From: an uncultured Clostridia bacterium
Lineage (GTDB): Bacteria > Bacillota > Clostridia > Oscillospirales > Ruminococcaceae
Direction: 5' to 3'
Assembly (NCBI GenBank): GCA_947307175.1
Contig: CAMZIK010000019.1
Span: 1-37,031, forward strand
Length of the DNA: 37,031 nucleotides
In this document: positions 36,996 to 37,031 of the stretch, in pieces
Layout: each line of letters begins with the position of its first letter
Numbering within the stretch: position 1 is the first letter of the stretch
Notes under the pieces: generated by a model
What the model saw: only the letters and a program-made list of their open reading frames with translations
The model's database searches: none
Told to the model about the DNA's origin: nothing
Position numbers and translations under genes: made by a program

Positions 36996-37031
36996 ATGTT
37001 CAACAAGAAAGAATGCGTGGCAATGCTTCTT
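36996..37031 (+). CDS. 5' end of probable glucose-1-phosphate adenylyltransferase (truncated by window)
   Basis: MFNKKECVAMLL resembles the GlgC N-terminus; follows glgB. Confidence 0.6.
   Translation, partial: MFNKKECVAMLL

Noticed and set aside
1-37031. Defence, toxin-antitoxin, prophage or integrative element genes
   Set aside because: No proteins with such signatures were recognised among the supported CDSs.

Overview
37 kb chromosomal window, Ruminococcus/Oscillospirales-like Firmicute by gene content and style (taxon inferred, not searched). Left to right: one end of a hairpin-rich terminal-inverted-repeat element; four tandem paralogous SGNH/GDSL-hydrolase lipoproteins; PLP aminotransferase; FtsX-type ABC permease; two small membrane proteins; ychF; a repeat-rich YhgE-like protein plus MMPL/RND transporter divergent from a TetR regulator with four operator-like palindromes between them; a Fn3/CWB2 surface protein with an apparent frameshift; a second, near-complete copy of the TIR/hairpin element; a long minus-strand purine-biosynthesis cluster (purE, purF-like, purM, purN, PurO-type IMP cyclohydrolase, stand-alone AICAR transformylase, purD) interleaved with LTA-synthase-like, GH25, GNAT and hypothetical genes; rsmA; an intergenic region with a candidate SOS promoter; spoIIE; glgB with a Lys/Ala-rich tail; and the start of a probable glgC. 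Strongest leads: (1) a leader with a 41-codon upstream ORF whose stop codon lies inside an intrinsic terminator directly before purE; (2) the ~376 bp TIR-bounded multi-hairpin element, whose two copies differ only outside stems; (3) a PurF-like protein lacking the catalytic Cys; (4) a candidate LexA-regulated promoter with no recognisable downstream gene. No CRISPR, rRNA, tRNA, phage or transposase gene was recognised.
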